This document shows, piece after piece, positions 1 through 9,970 of a stretch of DNA of 64,000 bases. Every line of letters begins with the position of its first letter. Positions within the stretch are counted from its first letter, which is position 1. A program made the position numbers and the translations under genes. Origin of the DNA: Callorhinus ursinus. Lineage: Eukaryota > Chordata > Mammalia > Carnivora > Otariidae. The DNA is taken from the NCBI RefSeq assembly GCF_003265705.1, contig NW_020312848.1, positions 57,967,399 through 58,031,398 on the forward strand, given 5' to 3'. The notes under the pieces were generated by a model, which saw nothing but the letters and a program-made list of their open reading frames with translations, made no database searches and was not told the DNA's origin.

Positions 1-735
1 ATTGCTATTGCAGATAGTATTTTGATTTCTATTATATTTTTTTAGATGAGTATGCTGATATATGGTAATGCTACTGATTTTTGTTAGCTGAGTTTATATC
101 TGGTAACTTTGTTGAACTCTTCTGTTTGTTATGGGTTGTTATTTTTGCCCAATTTCTCTGTGCAGTTTTATTATCCTCAGAATTATGCCTCACTTTCTTC
201 TCTCTTCTTCCTCTGAGATTATGTCGAAGAACTGTAGTTCATCTTGTTCATTGTTGAAAGAAAGGCATCCTGGTGTTTTCTTGGTTTTTAAAGGGATTAC
301 ATATTCATTTACCTATGTTGTTTCCTAGATGATGTTGGTATATGATCTATATTCAAAAGAAGAATTCCCACTTTTACTAATTCTGTGCATTTTTAAACAT
401 TTTGAGATGTTGAACATTATCAAATGCTTTTTCCACATTACTTTACAATTTGCATCTTAATTCATTCATGATAAGACACTGACCAAAGTTTTTCTTACCC
501 AAATTAGTTTTGAGTTGCTGGGATAAAACATATATATATATTTTAAAAATACAAAGTTGGACTCAGATGATATAATGATTTGGATTTGTGGCAATTTTTG
601 ATCACTAGAGAGCTCCCTTCTCTTTTATTGTACCATCTGTACAAATTTTGGAATTAAGTTTATTTAACAGGCAAGTAAGGCATTTCTCTCATTTTTTTCT
701 AGTAAAACTTAAGATAGAGTGTTCCTTGATAATTT
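1..735 (-). mobile_element. Old LINE-1 ORF2 fragment, degenerate
   Basis: Read on the minus strand this resembles the reverse transcriptase part of L1 ORF2. The plus strand shows the usual antisense L1 wording, such as tatctggtaactttgttgaa near 96 and atcaaatgctttttccac near 419. The reading frame is destroyed by stops and indels, so this is a fossil without function. The right edge is approximate because similarity fades around 730. The left edge runs off the window, so the element may be longer. Confidence 0.6.
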
Positions 736-1579
736 GGTAGACTATTCATGTAAAACAGTCTTGTAAAGGCATAAAGATTGTGTGGGGGGGCATATGCAAG
801 GTGAGGGGGAGAGAGAGGCCTCTAATTAGCATTTCAGTTACTACCATGCTTGTTTTTGTATACTTTGCTCAATTTGACATTTTGTATTTTTCCAGAAAAC
901 TGCATTTTGTCTAAGTTTACAAATGTATCGGCATATGATTATGTGCATGTGTGTACAAACAAATGTGTATATATGCACACAGCATATGTCTACATATATT
1001 CATTTATATGTACATTGTGTGTGTATATATATATATAAACTATATTTTGTCTAAATTAATTTTAAGTTCTGTATTTTGTTTACTTTTACATTCTTTCTTG
1101 TGTAAAATATCAAGTTTTGTTGGAGCAATTTGCATTATCAGTCTTCTCTAAGGAAACATTCTTTAGCTCTGTTTTAACTTATTAATCATGCTATTCAAAT
1201 TTTCTACAATGAGAAAGGTTTATGAGAGTTATTGTGTTATCATGTTATTCTCTTTGGCTTCTTTTATCTCTAGGGTATTTTGTGTGAGAGGGAGTTAGGA
1301 ATTCAGTATGTTTTTGAAGTTAGTATTGTTTTAGGAGCCAGTGACAAGAAAAATTTCAAAAGGTATTGATAGAAATAGGTGGGATAGCTATAAAACTGTA
1401 AGGTGTTTACATGTTAAGTGTCTTTTTAGCTGTTTGTGAAAGACATCAACAAATAATGTCTTAATTGAGACTTCATCTTCTCAGCTCATAAAATGTCTGG
1501 AGGACAGATTTTGCTGCCTTGGGTTTAATGGCTGAGTGTAAGAACTGTGGGCTTTCATCTTACCTTAATTTGTGTTGTG
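736..1579. other. Unclassified AT-rich DNA
   Basis: No gene or recognisable repeat head. It contains a short G run near 784-790 and a TG/TA-rich simple stretch at about 940-1040. The two short open frames here (850-1038 and 951-1151) mostly translate that simple sequence and are not genes. Confidence 0.5.
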
Positions 1580-1710
1580 TAGAATTTACATCTAGTTCCC
1601 ATTAAGCACTTACTATATGCCATGTTTATTTTTTTATATTTAATTGTTTCCAAAATACTGTGAGGTGGGTCTTCCTATTTCTCCCTCAGATGACTCTTTA
1701 GGAAATAAAA
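1580..1710 (+). mobile_element. MIR SINE fragment
   Basis: The piece ttaagcacttactatatgcc near 1602 followed by a copy of the ...tgaggtgggtcttcctatttc... segment matches the order of the mammalian MIR core (cacttactatgtgcc, then tgaggtaggt and tattatccccatt). It is strongly diverged and lacks both ends. MIR is an ancient tRNA-derived SINE. Confidence 0.55.
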
Positions 1711-1820
1711 TCGCTACCAAAAGTTTTTAGGAAACTTTAATTTCTCATTGGCTGATGAGACACAGCCTGGTTCTTGGATTGGACTTGCCTTACGTGAAAT
1801 CAAAGCATTCTGCCAACATC

Positions 1821-1837
1821 AGAAAATATGTCTGGGT
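1821..1837 (+). repeat. Target-site duplication, 5' copy
   Basis: This is the left 17-bp copy of agaaaatatgtctgggt. It starts in an A-rich motif as expected at an L1 endonuclease nick (a TTTT/A-like site on the opposite strand). Confidence 0.85.
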
Positions 1838-2071
1838 ATCATGCCTGTAAAGCTCAAACATTTGTAACAAACTCCCCATTAAATCTAGAGAAAGTCACTC
1901 TGTTACCTTTTTATTGCTTTTATTTTAATTGAAGGAATCAAGCACAGAAAGTTTTCACATGTCTTTTTCAGTCGGAAGTTTGACTTCTCCTTCTGGGTCA
2001 CTTTATGTCGCTTTCCCGTCATTTCTGCACGTTCAGTTCCATCATCGCTTATGCACGGGGTATGCCGCTTA

Positions 2072-2146
2072 CCTGTAAGGACTGATTTTCTTTTATTGCT
2101 GGGATGCAGGCTGGCCTTTCAATAAAAGAAAATCAGTCCTTACAGG
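2072..2146. repeat. 27-bp perfect hairpin, 21-nt loop
   Basis: Positions 2072-2098 (cctgtaaggactgattttct...) are the exact reverse complement of 2120-2146. The loop is 2099-2119. The last six bases of the right stem (2141-2146) also begin the 647-bp inverted arm, so the hairpin sits at the arm boundary. A perfect, short-loop stem of this kind is typical of a local template-switch mutation. Confidence 0.9.
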
Positions 2147-2787
2147 ATGCCTACAGCTTGGTAACTGAATCTGTTCTCCAAGTAGCCATCCATTTATTAA
2201 TCAATATTTTTGGAAACTACTTTTTTAATGTGTGGTGAGTTGTTTTGGCTTTTTTTTTTTAAATACATAACTCTGCTGCCCTTAAATCTATATTCTCCAT
2301 TTTAGCAACAAAAAGATACTGCATTCTATTCTCTACATGAATCAACATGAGATAAACTATTTTAGGATACAGAAAAAATCAAGAATAAAATTATGCCTTC
2401 AGAGATTAGAGTCTGATAGTAGGAGAGAAAGTGTGTGTGTGTGTGTCTTTCATTAAAAGTACAAATAAATTACCAGGGGATAATCAAAAGAAATACAAAT
2501 CATTTCCAAGTGAGATAGATTAGGAAGAAACTTTAAAGAAGAGAGTTTTATATTTAAGATATAATTTTTAAAAATTTAAAAAGTAAAAGAAATGTGATAA
2601 AGTTATACACAGAAAAAAGCAAGAACAAAGTCATAACAATCCAGAGTGCTACAGGTTACCATGACTGTATACCCTAACTCACATAGTCAGCTAACAAATT
2701 AAATCCATTTCATTGCACAGTTCAAGTTTTCCATCATACCCATCTACTCCTTTATCTCTCATCCTATAACAACTTAAATAACCATGA
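2141..2787 (+). repeat. Left arm of a 647-bp inverted repeat
   Basis: Each base i pairs with base 7361-i in the arm at 4574-5220. I compared the whole length by hand and found eight mismatches and no indels (about 98.8% identity). Both arms carry an eight-unit GT/AC tract (2431-2446 here). This arm lies inside the retroposed insertion. Confidence 0.95.
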
Positions 2788-2794
2788 GAACCCC

Positions 2795-2804
2795 GGGGGG
2801 GGGG
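2795..2804 (+). other. G10 junction tract
   Basis: CCCC followed by ten G lies between the end of the inverted arm (2787) and the start of the 3' UTR-like body. It is absent from the other arm. It may be untemplated or slippage-derived sequence added at the 5' junction during cDNA synthesis or end joining. A sequencing or assembly error in the homopolymer length is also possible. Confidence 0.5.
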
Positions 2805-3952
2805 TATTGTATGAGAGTGGGTGTGTACTAGTCTCCACATTACAAGTAAGGCAAATGGTATGATACATACCATTATCTTATGGTACGAGGTTAGGGCTTA
2901 ATAACTTTATACTAGAAATTGAAGTATAAGTCAACACCTGAACCTTTTAAACAGGTTGGACTTTACGGCTTTTTCAAGTCCCATCAAGGCCATGTTAGCC
3001 TTAGGCTGGTGAGTGATTATTAACAGCATTTCAAGTACAGTGTTTGTACCACTAGCATTCTTGTGTCTGTACTTGAATGTATAGTTAACATGTAAGTGAA
3101 TATGTTCATTCTTGTGGCACCCAGGTCTAACCATCTGATTTCAAATGCCAGAGCTCATCTGGAACAAAAAGAGTGAATGATGGGGCAGTATTTTTGGGGT
3201 TGATTGGAGGTTTGGGAACCTATCCAGATCTGCTGTTGATAAAAAAATTTCCAGGTCAAATTATGGTAGGACCCACTATGCATACATTTTCAATCTATGG
3301 ATGTCGTGGTAGAAATATGCTACTTACTGGGTATCTGATTTGGGTTTGTATTTAGAAAGCTTGTTTATGATATTTCTTGCCATAATAAGTGATACATCTG
3401 TCCTCAATTATGCCCATATGATGGTACCAAGGGGGAACAAAGAGGGGGCGGGTAAAGTATATGTAACAATGCAACAAACTATACCACTTACTCTCTCTTT
3501 ACCTCTTACTTGAAAGCAAATGGCAACATGTTTTAATAGCTTTTCTGTACCACTCTACCTGAGAGCTCATTTACCACAAGAAGCCTTATCAAAAAGTATA
3601 TTTTGTAACAACCTCACAGATACTGTACCCAACAAAAGGTGATTTGTATTAGCTTTGTATAAAAGTATTTGTGGTTTAGGATTTTTTATACATATTATAT
3701 CTTTTTATAACTTTCCAGGAACTAAGATTATGTACATTTTTTTTTCTGTCGGTGCTTTAGGTCAGGATTGGCAATAAATTATTTCTAAAGGAGGTCTGAA
3801 AGTGGAAAGAATGGTTTGATTTTACACCATGAGTTGCTAGTCATGAAGGCCTTTTACTTTGTACATATTCTGCAAAAATTTTGCCTCTTGCTATTAATAT
3901 TTGCTTTGTAAGAATTACTGACATTTAATAAACATTAATAAACTAAAAAAAA
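2805..3952 (+). pseudogene. Probable processed pseudogene: retroposed 3' UTR, source gene unknown
   Basis: The 1.1-kb body ends with two AATAAA signals (3927-3932 and 3937-3942) and a poly(A) run from 3945, directly followed by the target-site duplication. The first signal is 12 nt from the A-tail, normal spacing for cleavage. The body is not similar to any L1 or SINE I recognise, so it looks like a 5'-truncated retrocopy of a cellular mRNA, mostly 3' UTR. The 60-codon frame at 3173-3355 has no recognisable domain. I cannot name the parent gene. It could instead be the 3' part of a noncoding transcript. Confidence 0.6.
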
Positions 3953-3969
3953 AGAAAATATGTCTGGGT
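3953..3969 (+). repeat. Target-site duplication, 3' copy
   Basis: This is the right 17-bp copy, identical to 1821-1837 and immediately downstream of the poly(A) run beginning at 3945. Confidence 0.85.
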
Positions 3970-4573
3970 TCTGTTACCAATAAAAACGAGGGAGTAGAAA
4001 TAATAATCTCTAACACAAAATCTTTGTAGAAGAATTAAAATTATGGCAAGATTAAATTAAAAGTTTATGGAGGAGCATAGTGAAAGGTAAAATATATAAG
4101 TTGCTTGGAGACATAAGTTATATGATTAGTATCATCTGGCTTTATGTAAATAATAAACAAAATGATTTCAATAATTTTGCTTCCTTTGTTTTAAATAGAC
4201 TGAAAAGTTTTTATAATAAAGCAATAGAAAGAAAAATATCACCGTTCCTAACTATAAAGCTTTGAACTACAAAGCTCTGAACCCTGTAGTCTTTGAATTT
4301 ATGTGGCATAAGTTAAAAAACAAAAGTAAATTGTATTAGAAAAACACATTGGAATGCAGACAAAAATCAAGTGTGTTCCTTGCCCATCAGAAGGATATAT
4401 AAAATTGATCATATGAGGCTTTTTTTCCCTGGATCTTAAGAAAGTGTAACGTAAATTGAGAAGACAAGGAAGATAATTTGGAAAAACATCCGTGTTTTTA
4501 GATATCTTTGTACAAATACATGCAATTATAGTTGTGATAAAACTCTGACTTTTATAAAAAAAGAAATGTAAGT
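3970..4573. other. AT-rich spacer, no gene
   Basis: This is presumed pre-insertion flanking DNA between the insertion and the right inverted arm. The open frames 4080-4265 (plus) and 4299-4577 (minus) have no recognisable motif and biased AT codons, and look like chance. Confidence 0.5.
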
Positions 4574-5220
4574 TCATGGTTATTTAAGTTGTTATAGGAT
4601 GAGAGATAAAGGAGTAGATGAGTATGATGGAAAACTTGAACTGTGCAATGAAATGGATTTAATTTGTTAGCTGACTATGTGAGTTAGGATATACAGTCAT
4701 GGTAACCTGTATCACTCTGGATTGTTATGACTTTGTTCTTGCTTTTTTCCGTGTATAACTTTATCACATTTCTTTTACTTTTTAAATTTTTAAAAATTAT
4801 ATCTTAAATATAAAACTCTCTTCTTTAAAGTTTCTTCCTAATCTATCTCACTTGGAAATGATTTGTATTTCTTTTGATTATCCCCTGGTAATTTATTTGT
4901 ACTTTTAATGAAAGACACACACACACACACTTTCTCTCCTACTATCAGACTCTAATCTCTGAAGGCATAATTTTATTCTTGATTTTTTCTGTATCCTAAA
5001 ATAGTTTATCTCATGTTGATTCATGTAGAGAATAGAATGCAGTATCTTTTTGTTGCTAAAATGGAGAATATAGATTTAAGGGCAGCAGAGTTATGTATTT
5101 AAAAAAAAAAAGCCCAAACAACCTACCACACATTAAAAAAGTAGTTTCCAAAAATATTGATTAACAAATGGATGGCTACTTGGAGAACAGATTCAGTTAC
5201 CAAGCTGTAGGCATCCTGTA
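4574..5220 (-). repeat. Right arm of a 647-bp inverted repeat
   Basis: This is the reverse-complement partner of 2141-2787, separated by a 1786-bp spacer. It lies outside the insertion bounded by the target-site duplications, so it is the probable donor copy. No known repeat family was recognised in it, which argues against two independent insertions of one element. Confidence 0.95.
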
Positions 5221-8200
5221 AATTTGAAAGAAAATATCCAGAGTTTGTTTTTATCAAACCTACTTAGAGAATTTTTAAAAGAACAACTTTCAGGTGAAAA
5301 AATGAATTCAGTGGCTCCTATATTATTTTTACCTTTTAAGATGATATTTTTAAAGATTAAATTGTATATCCATCATTAATAAAACCTATGAAAACTCAAA
5401 TTCATATAGCAGATTGGTAATTTCCATAAAGATTCTGTAAAATGCTGAAATCCTGTATCACACGCCATGGGCTTATTAAAGTATTCAGGATTATTCCTAA
5501 AATATATGTGGCTTGATATGCTTCAGAATCAGCTGCCAATCTTGATGAAAATACAGATGTCTAGAATCTATCATTTTAAATCCTCAGCTATGGGAAAAGA
5601 CTCAGTATTTTTATCAAGTCCCCAAGCAGATTTTGATACACCATGAAGTTTTGTAATCACTGATATAAGTGTTTTTTTACTAAGTCACAATGTCATAGGT
5701 GAAGTGGGAAAGGATGAGAACTAAATATTAGTATTTGGCTGTTGTTTACACCAGAGACACAAAAACAGGTTTCTTTGCAATAGAGTCTTAGACCTGTGTA
5801 GATAGCAAGAGATTTTTCAACAGATGGGGGGAAAACTTTTTTATTTACAGAAAAAAAAAATGGATCTTTAAATCAAGAAAGAGTAACCCAATAATTAAGT
5901 GCAATTCCTTTTGCTGGGGGATATTGGAGCCATGTTTTAACAACCTTCAAGATTTCAAACTTACCATACAGAAGAAAATTTTTATTTCTTTGAGTTCACC
6001 AGAAACAAAGTTATTGAACAATATTGTACACAGTATGAATGCAAAGTCAGGGTCCATTAATAATAAGAGAGACATTTGAATGAGAACATTTAGATGGCTC
6101 AGTGGAGTGTTTCAGAGATAGGCTATTGAAGTTATACTTAGTTGGCAGCTGCAATGTTAGAGAATTAAAATGATCTAAGACTGGAGTCTAAGATGAAATT
6201 TACTGTATTTTTAGTATCTTAGATTTTCTCTTATTCCCTGTAGAAAGTACCTGGGATTATTTGATTTTTCTCTTATTTTGGTAGGAATAGCTTGATAAAT
6301 ATGTAAACGTTAGTGTTGGGAAGACCAATTTTTAATAAAGGAAAGAAATTCCACACTAGTGCTGGGACACCAGGTGCTGAGGCTTTTTGCCTTGGATCTC
6401 TCATTGCTCTAACTACATAAGTTAATTAACAACAGCCTATGAGAATATGTGAATTTATCATTTAGTCATTTCAGGAGTAGAATGTTCTCTGGTGAAGAGA
6501 ATTGCATGAGGAGCTACCATTTTGCTCAGTGGTCAGTGCAGTTGGTAAGGAGTCATATGCTCATATAAATGGTGGCTATATGACTGTATTGCACTAAACC
6601 CATTTGGTGATAGGTTCTTCTTTTAGTGAATTTTGCTTCCTAATCAGATTATAATGCTTATAGGCATCACCTCCAGCAACCTTTAATTAATGAGTACAGG
6701 CATCACACTTTATTGGTAAACCAGTTCTTTTCATAATTTTCTTGGGCTTGTCCCAATCTCTAGGACTTTGGTTCAAGGGAAGTTTTTACAAAATTGGAAA
6801 TGACATTCCTAAAAATTTTGATTCTTCCTTTGATAAAACAGCATTTTCCTTCAGAATCTATGAATATGTTGAGAGTTACTACTAAAATATAAATCTACTT
6901 CAGTAGCATTTGGAAGTCTTCAAGTCCAAAAATCCAACAAAAACTGATACCCCAAAATTCTCATTACTAAACACATTAATCACTTGTGACATTGGTCACT
7001 AATAGTTTAAATTCTGTAACATATGAAAGAAATAGGGAACCCAAATGAAGAGCTTATTTGTCACTTACTGGGTTACTCTGAGGCTTCTTGTGGCACAGAA
7101 TTCTACTCAAATTTGTCTGCTTACCTGGATACATCATAGAGAATTAGCCACATCCAAGTATTGATTGTGTTGTCTCTAGTATCCAAAGATGATAATTGAT
7201 TGTTGAGCCTCCTTCATTATAGGAACAGATAAGCCTATGGCCAGTGGTTATTCTTTAATAGGAAATGAAATTTTCTTTGTGATTATACAAGATAATCATC
7301 TGGGGAGAATGGCCTGAGATTTTATCCTAGTTCATGGCTTGCCAATTTTTTTCTCATCTGTAATTGTGTAACACCTCTTATAAGATAAATTATTTCTTTA
7401 ATGGAAACCACTATCAGATGATCATTAATATAAAGAAATATTTGGACCACAGTTGAAGTCTCTATTATAGTAGGGTTTGTCAGATTCACTGACAGCATAT
7501 TACTGTGGAACAAAAATACCTCCATATGAGGATGGTTCAGGTATACTGCATTTCTGAATGCATTTCTGAACCGAAAACAGCCTGGTATTTGACTTCCTTT
7601 GAAGAAATATCGACAAGAAGGAAATATCATCAAAGGACACACACCAAGTAGTAATAGCTACTGGCTTTTTTTATCAACTGGGCAGGACTGTTAAACTGGA
7701 CAGTAAAATAGCACAGTCTCTGTGTTATGTCTGGTGTAACAGAATGATTTCATAGTTTGTATTTTCAGTTGCACAATCCTAGAATGCTCTGAGAGTGCAG
7801 TGACCTTAAAAGTGTGCAGAGTCTACCATTATAGTGGCCACTCGCAGGGGTTATAATAGGCATACACAACCAGTGCATTAGCACTCTAACATTGGACTTG
7901 AGTAGTGCTGAATATCTATAACAGTTATGCAATCTGAAAAATGACTAGCAAAATTATTTCAAAGATCCCTTAGTTTCAGCAGTAGATGATACTAGTTGTG
8001 AATCCTAGTCAGGTAATTTGTTTATTTTGGTCTCTCTTGGGTCTAGGTATAACTAAGGTGTCCAACTGTATCAATTCCTTAGGACTGAGAAGTTTTCCGG
8101 GACATATTGCACTATCATTTTATAGGCGTACTGTAATTTTAAAACCATTTTTGATTGCTGGGTCCATAGGTTGTTTTCAGTTTTATTACTATGATAAAAG

Positions 8201-8709
8201 AATACTGAAAATAAAGCATCTACATTTTTATACTAATTGTTTTCTTATGATACATTTCTAGATATAAGTGGAGGAATCGAATTATATAAAAATGTTTATG
8301 GTTCTGCTAAATTGTCACTCAAATACCAACTTATTCCCCAAAACATTGTTCTGTTGTTCTACAATATAAATGAATGTTAATTATATATAATTTCTATAAG
8401 CTTTACCTTTTTTCTTAAATTGGAGTGAAAAGTTAAGGATCTGTATAGTGTATCCAGACTATATTAATAGGACTATAAACTATGGCCATATTTTTTGGCT
8501 ACTTTAGCAGTTATGTTTAATTTCATTCTTACACAAATTTAGGGCTTAATAAATAAATGAACCATGAAATAATGTTCCCAAAAGGATGGACAGCTTATAT
8601 CATGATCCATCACATATAACTTAAGTGTTACAGGAAGATATAATACTATCCTAGAATTGCATATATGACAGGTTGATTTATCTTTGTGTTCTTTGTGCTT
8701 TGATGCACA
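5221..8709. other. Unclassified AT-rich DNA, 3.5 kb
   Basis: No gene or confident repeat. The 106-codon minus frame at 7322-7642 has no upstream coding continuity. A stretch near 7990-8330 could be an ancient transposon relic, but I could not assign a family. Confidence 0.45.
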
Positions 8710-8905
8710 GACTTTTTAATGGCAATTCATTCATTAATTTGACAAGGTATACCTCCTACGTGCATGACACCATGGTGGTACTGGGGCTATGTATAAATGA
8801 ATAAAATACAGACTCTGCCCTCAAGGAGTTTAAAAACTAGTAGGGGAGAGACATGAAAATAAATAACAATAATACAGGATGAAATGATAAGTGCGTCCAG
8901 AGAAG
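8710..8905 (-). mobile_element. L2 LINE 3' fragment
   Basis: The plus strand reads attcattcattaatttgac..., then ...gccctcaaggagtttaaaaactagtaggggagag, which is the antisense of the L2 3' end (consensus wording: attcattcaacaaatatttattg ... catggagcttacattctagtgg). It is diverged as expected for an ancient LINE. Confidence 0.65.
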
Positions 8906-9044
8906 TGTGAAGGCAGACTCCAGGATAATATTGATATACAATTGCTTCTAACAGAACCAGGTAAGTTGACATTGGTCGGGACTTTAAATGTTGCATGGTT
9001 TTACTCTTCAAAAAGGTCATTCTTTCTGAAGCTCTAAAAATAAT

Positions 9045-9267
9045 AAAAAGAACATTATAGGGGCACCTGGGTGGCTCAGTTGTTAAGCACCTGCCTTCGG
9101 CTCAGGTCATGATCCCAGGGTCCTGGGATCGAGCCCCACATCGGGCTCCCTGCTCCGCGGGAAGCCTGCTTCTCCCCCACCCACTCCCCCTGCTTGTGTT
9201 CCCTCTCTTACTGTCTCTCTCTGTCAAATAAGTAAATAAAATCTTTTTTTAAAAAAAGAACATTATA
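9045..9267 (+). mobile_element. Can-SINE (SINEC) with target-site duplication
   Basis: The body 9060-9252 begins gggcacctgggtggctcag, contains the tRNA-Lys-derived A- and B-box region (gctcaggtcatgatcccagg) and ends in the caniform AAATAAAATCTTTT tail. The duplication aaaaagaacattata flanks it at 9045-9059 and 9253-9267. Orientation is plus. It depends on L1 proteins for mobility and encodes none. Confidence 0.97.
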
Positions 9268-9614
9268 ATTTCATAGATGATACATAGCATAAAATACTCA
9301 TAGATTTCTTAAGGTGTCAATGATGTAAGGAATCTCAAAAATCATCTGATTCTATATATTATCAAGACATGAATAGAGTACTTGGGACATTGAGGCAAGT
9401 TTTCAACAAAACCTCAGCTATTCATAACCATGTATAACTCTATGAGAGTTCCAAACTTGAAGAATACATTTTTCTGATTCCTAGATTACTTACCCTAGGC
9501 AGAGAGTTGGCTCCTTAAGTCTTGCTATGGTGGAGAAACCTCAATTTCTCTCTATTTATAATTAGTATTTAAATCAAAAGGCATTTCTTAAAAAGTAGAT
9601 CTTAAGTCCTCATC
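9268..9614. other. No feature seen
   Basis: Unique AT-rich sequence; no repeat or coding signal recognised. Confidence 0.4.
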
Positions 9615-9765
9615 ACAAGGAAAAAAAATTTCTAAGTATATATAGTGATGTTAGTCAGACTTACTGTAGTGATCATTTTGCAATACATACAAATATGGAA
9701 TCTTTTTGTTGTACACCTGAAACATATAATGTTATATGTCAATTATACCTCATTATACCTGGACT
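9615..9765 (+). mobile_element. L1 3'-end fragment (L1M/L1MA type)
   Basis: It contains tgatcattttgcaatacatac, ttgttgtacacctgaaac and tgtcaattatacctc in the order of the 3' UTR tip of older mammalian L1 (gtacacctgaaactaatataatg...caattatacctcaata). It is 5' truncated and noncoding. Confidence 0.75.
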
Positions 9766-9799
9766 TCTTAATATTGATTTTTTTAATTGGATAGTATTT

Positions 9800-9970
9800 T
9801 CAATTGAGAATCAGAAAATTGGAGTTTAGCTTTTATTCTGTAAACAGTATGAACAATTAGTAGTAAATTCAGTTAAGTTCTTTGACCTTTCTTGATATAG
9901 TTTTCCTCATTGGTTAAAATAGGAGAAATCACCCTATCATCTCCAAGTGCCTTTCAACTATGTCTAAAAT
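9800..9970 (-). mobile_element. MIR SINE fragment
   Basis: The wording ttctttgacctttcttgat followed by cctcattggttaaaatagg matches antisense MIR (gtgaccttgggcaagt...cctcatctgtaaaatgggg). Diverged. Confidence 0.5.

Larger units (their letters stand above)
1821..3969 (+). mobile_element. Composite retroposed insertion with 17-bp target-site duplication
   Basis: The 17-mer agaaaatatgtctgggt occurs at 1821-1837 and again at 3953-3969, the second copy directly after a poly(A) run. That is the signature of L1-machinery (target-primed) retroposition. The inserted material is 1838-3952, about 2.1 kb, sense on the plus strand. It has three parts: 1838-2140 of unknown origin, ending in a 27-bp hairpin; 2141-2787, an inverted copy of nearby downstream DNA; and 2805-3944, which looks like a 5'-truncated mRNA 3' UTR with polyadenylation signals. 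A G10 tract at 2795-2804 sits at the junction between parts two and three. The composition is seen directly; the mechanism is inferred. Confidence 0.75.

Noticed and set aside
2141..5220. Considered that the large inverted repeat is an assembly artefact.
   Set aside because: Eight scattered substitutions between arms and different outer flanks argue for a real duplication, though long reads would settle it.
7322..7642. Minus frame of 106 codons with a YINDH string, considered as a retroviral polymerase YxDD motif.
   Set aside because: The residues before and after do not fit any reverse transcriptase pattern I know, and no neighbouring frames extend it. One short motif is not enough.
9060..9130. 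tRNA-like A and B boxes in the SINE heads, considered as tRNA genes.
   Set aside because: They are the tRNA-derived heads of Can-SINEs; no complete cloverleaf with acceptor stem is present.
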